The notes under the pieces were generated by a model. It had not been told where the DNA came from. It saw only the letters and a list, made by a program, of their open reading frames with translations, and ran no database searches. Shown here piece by piece: positions 62,782 through 64,000 of a stretch of DNA of 64,000 nucleotides (position 1 is the stretch's first letter; each line of letters begins with the position of its first letter). This DNA comes from WTFY01 sp965220875 (GTDB lineage: Bacteria; Pseudomonadota; Gammaproteobacteria; UBA4575): the NCBI GenBank assembly GCA_965220875.1, contig OZ244849.1, positions 682,001-746,000 of the forward strand, in the 5' to 3' direction. The translations under genes were made by a program, and so were the position numbers.

Positions 62782-62819
62782 TGCACCAAATTGGTGTGAT
62801 TATGCACTAATATAGTGCA
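62782..62819. promoter_or_regulatory. Two NtrC-type enhancer sites
   Basis: Site 1 is TGCACCAAATTGGTGTG (62782-62798). Site 2 is TGCACTAATATAGTGCA (62803-62819), a near-perfect palindrome. Both match the NtrC consensus TGCAC-N7-GTGCA, with one mismatch in site 1. They are 21 bases apart centre to centre, two helical turns, as in glnA control regions, and lie about 90-125 bases upstream of the sigma-54 promoter. Confidence 0.85.
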
Positions 62820-62906
62820 TAATCACGTCACATGTTTCGCTGACCAGGAAGGTAAAACGACGTACAATGGCGCGCCGGCACTGCCGGAGTGCAGGGTGCC
62901 ATTCTT

Positions 62907-62922
62907 TGGCACAACTTGTGCT
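62907..62922 (+). promoter_or_regulatory. Sigma-54 promoter of glnA
   Basis: TGGCACAACTTGTGCT matches the -24/-12 consensus TGGCAC-R-N4-TTGC-W at all but one defined position, with GG and GC correctly spaced. Transcription would begin near 62934, giving a leader of about 70 bases before the glnA ATG. With the NtrC sites upstream this indicates nitrogen-limited induction. Confidence 0.85.
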
Positions 62923-63002
62923 TGTATCAATCGGGATGGTCTGCATGTACGAATCAAGATCAATAGAACAACATTTCAAGTCCATAAGCTAAGGAGTAAC
63001 CC

Positions 63003-64000
63003 ATGTCCGCGAGCGATGTAATCAAGATGATTCAGGATCACGGTGTCAAATTCGTCGATCTAAGGTTTACCGATACCCGGGGCAAGGAGCAGCATGTCTC
63101 TTTGCCTGCCTCGGTTGTGAACGAGGAGTTCTTTGAAAAAGGCAAGATGTTTGATGGCTCGTCGATAGCGGGCTGGAAAGGCATCAACGAATCCGACATG
63201 GTGCTGATGCCGGATGTGGAAACGGCGATTATCGACCCGTTTTACGCAGACACGACACTGGACCTGCGGTGTGACATTCTCGAGCCGTCTACCATGGAAG
63301 GGTATGTGCGCGATCCAAGATCGGCCGCCAAGCGTGCGGAAGCCTACCTGCGTTCCACTGGCATTGCCGACACCGCGTACTTTGGTCCGGAACCCGAGTT
63401 TTTCGTATTCGATGACATTCGCTGGTCCAATGAGATGTCCGGGGCTGCCTATGCGATCGACTCGGAGGAGTCGGCGTGGAATTCAAGCAAGGATTACGAG
63501 GAAGGCAACATCGGCCACCGGCCGGGTGTGAAAGGCGGTTATTTCCCTGTGCCCCCGGTTGATTCCCTGCAGGACGTGCGCTCCGCAATGTGCCTGACGC
63601 TCGAGCAGATGGGCGTTGATGTCGAGGTTCACCATCACGAGGTGGGCACAGCAGGACAATGCGAAATCGGCACGCGATTCAATACGCTTACCGTGCGTGC
63701 TGACTGGAACCAGATCCTGAAATACGTTGTGCACAACGTCGCCCACAATTACGGGAAGACGGCGACTTTCATGCCGAAGCCCATAGTAGGCGACAATGGC
63801 AACGGCATGCACGTGCACCAGTCCCTGTTCAAGGAAGGCGATAACCTGTTTACAGGGGACATGTACGGCGGCCTGTCGCAGACGGCGTTTTATTACATCG
63901 GTGGGATCATCCGGCATGCACGCGCCATCAATGCGTTCTCGAATGCCACCACGAACAGCTACAAGCGCCTGGTGCCGGGTTTTGAAGCCCCCGTCATGCT
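63003..64000 (+). CDS. glnA: Glutamine synthetase type I (C-terminus off window)
   Basis: 332 codons visible from an ATG at 63003 with AAGGAG 7-8 bases upstream; the gene runs off the right edge. Family features: KFVDLRFTDTRGKEQH, MFDGSSIAGWKGINESDM, YFGPEPEFFVFD (metal-binding Glu), EVHHHEVGTAGQCEIG, GNGMHVHQSLF and NSYKRLVPGFEAPV. Makes glutamine from glutamate, ammonia and ATP. The adenylylation Tyr lies beyond the window. Confidence 0.97.
   Translation, partial: MSASDVIKMIQDHGVKFVDLRFTDTRGKEQHVSLPASVVNEEFFEKGKMFDGSSIAGWKGINESDMVLMPDVETAIIDPFYADTTLDLRCDILEPSTMEGYVRDPRSAAKRAEAYLRSTGIADTAYFGPEPEFFVFDDIRWSNEMSGAAYAIDSEESAWNSSKDYEEGNIGHRPGVKGGYFPVPPVDSLQDVRSAMCLTLEQMGVDVEVHHHEVGTAGQCEIGTRFNTLTVRADWNQILKYVVHNVAHNYGKTATFMPKPIVGDNGNGMHVHQSLFKEGDNLFTGDMYGGLSQTAFYYIGGIIRHARAINAFSNATTNSYKRLVPGFEAPVM

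Overview
The window looks like chromosomal DNA of a GC-rich proteobacterium, most likely a gammaproteobacterium. The housekeeping blocks support this: glyQ-glyS-gmhB, a thiS/thiG/trmB block, and a glnA gene with a sigma-54 promoter and two NtrC-type enhancer sites. No phage genes, CRISPR arrays or intact insertion sequences are visible.

Layout. (1) 1-10230, all on the minus strand: a tightly packed nine-gene operon, cut by the window start. It encodes two lipoproteins, a TPR/PEGA membrane protein, an FHA-like/PEGA/SUMF1 protein, a small exported protein, an ExbB/TolQ/MotA-type channel protein, an actin-like-ATPase/FHA-like protein and two VWA proteins. The VWA proteins begin with a membrane helix preceded by a Phe-Leu-Asp motif like that of ExbD/TolR/MotB. 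I read this as an uncharacterised ion-driven envelope machine. (2) 10386-20330: a fatty-acid hydroxylase-superfamily protein, SodC, an isochorismatase-like protein, a Y-family polymerase, a copper P-type ATPase, and the known but poorly understood ATP-grasp / alpha-E / transglutaminase trio. (3) 20540-23910: a probable zinc uptake locus (His/Glu-rich outer-membrane protein, substrate-binding protein, permease) behind three Zur-like palindromes, with no ATPase gene nearby. (4) 25383-27743: a single-chain sensor kinase plus OmpR-type regulator.

(5) 28099-38466: a bacterial sterol biosynthesis cluster. The plus-strand operon encodes an SdmB-like dehydrogenase, an SdmA-like Rieske oxygenase, an ERG24-type sterol reductase, CYP51 and a 1130-residue fusion of squalene monooxygenase with oxidosqualene cyclase. 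An ERG6-like sterol C-24 methyltransferase converges on it. Beyond that lies a membrane protein with a faint resemblance to the emopamil-binding-protein sterol isomerase fold. Together the genes could take squalene to a C-14- and C-4-demethylated, possibly C-24-alkylated sterol. A TonB-dependent receptor and an MDR-family reductase follow.

(6) About 41.7-48.5 kb is visibly more AT-rich and looks acquired. It holds a Met-rich EF-hand protein, a multicopper oxidase coupled to a cytochrome c, an exported hypothetical protein and a Fic protein behind tandem inverted repeats, and it ends beside a tRNA-Thr gene. (7) 48776-52407: thiamine genes thiO, thiS and thiG with a DnaQ-like exonuclease between thiS and thiG, then trmB. 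(8) 52404-64000: SulP transporter, metallophosphoesterase, FIST protein, aldo/keto reductase, gmhB, glyS, glyQ and the start of glnA.

All family assignments are read by eye from sequence motifs; no database search was possible.
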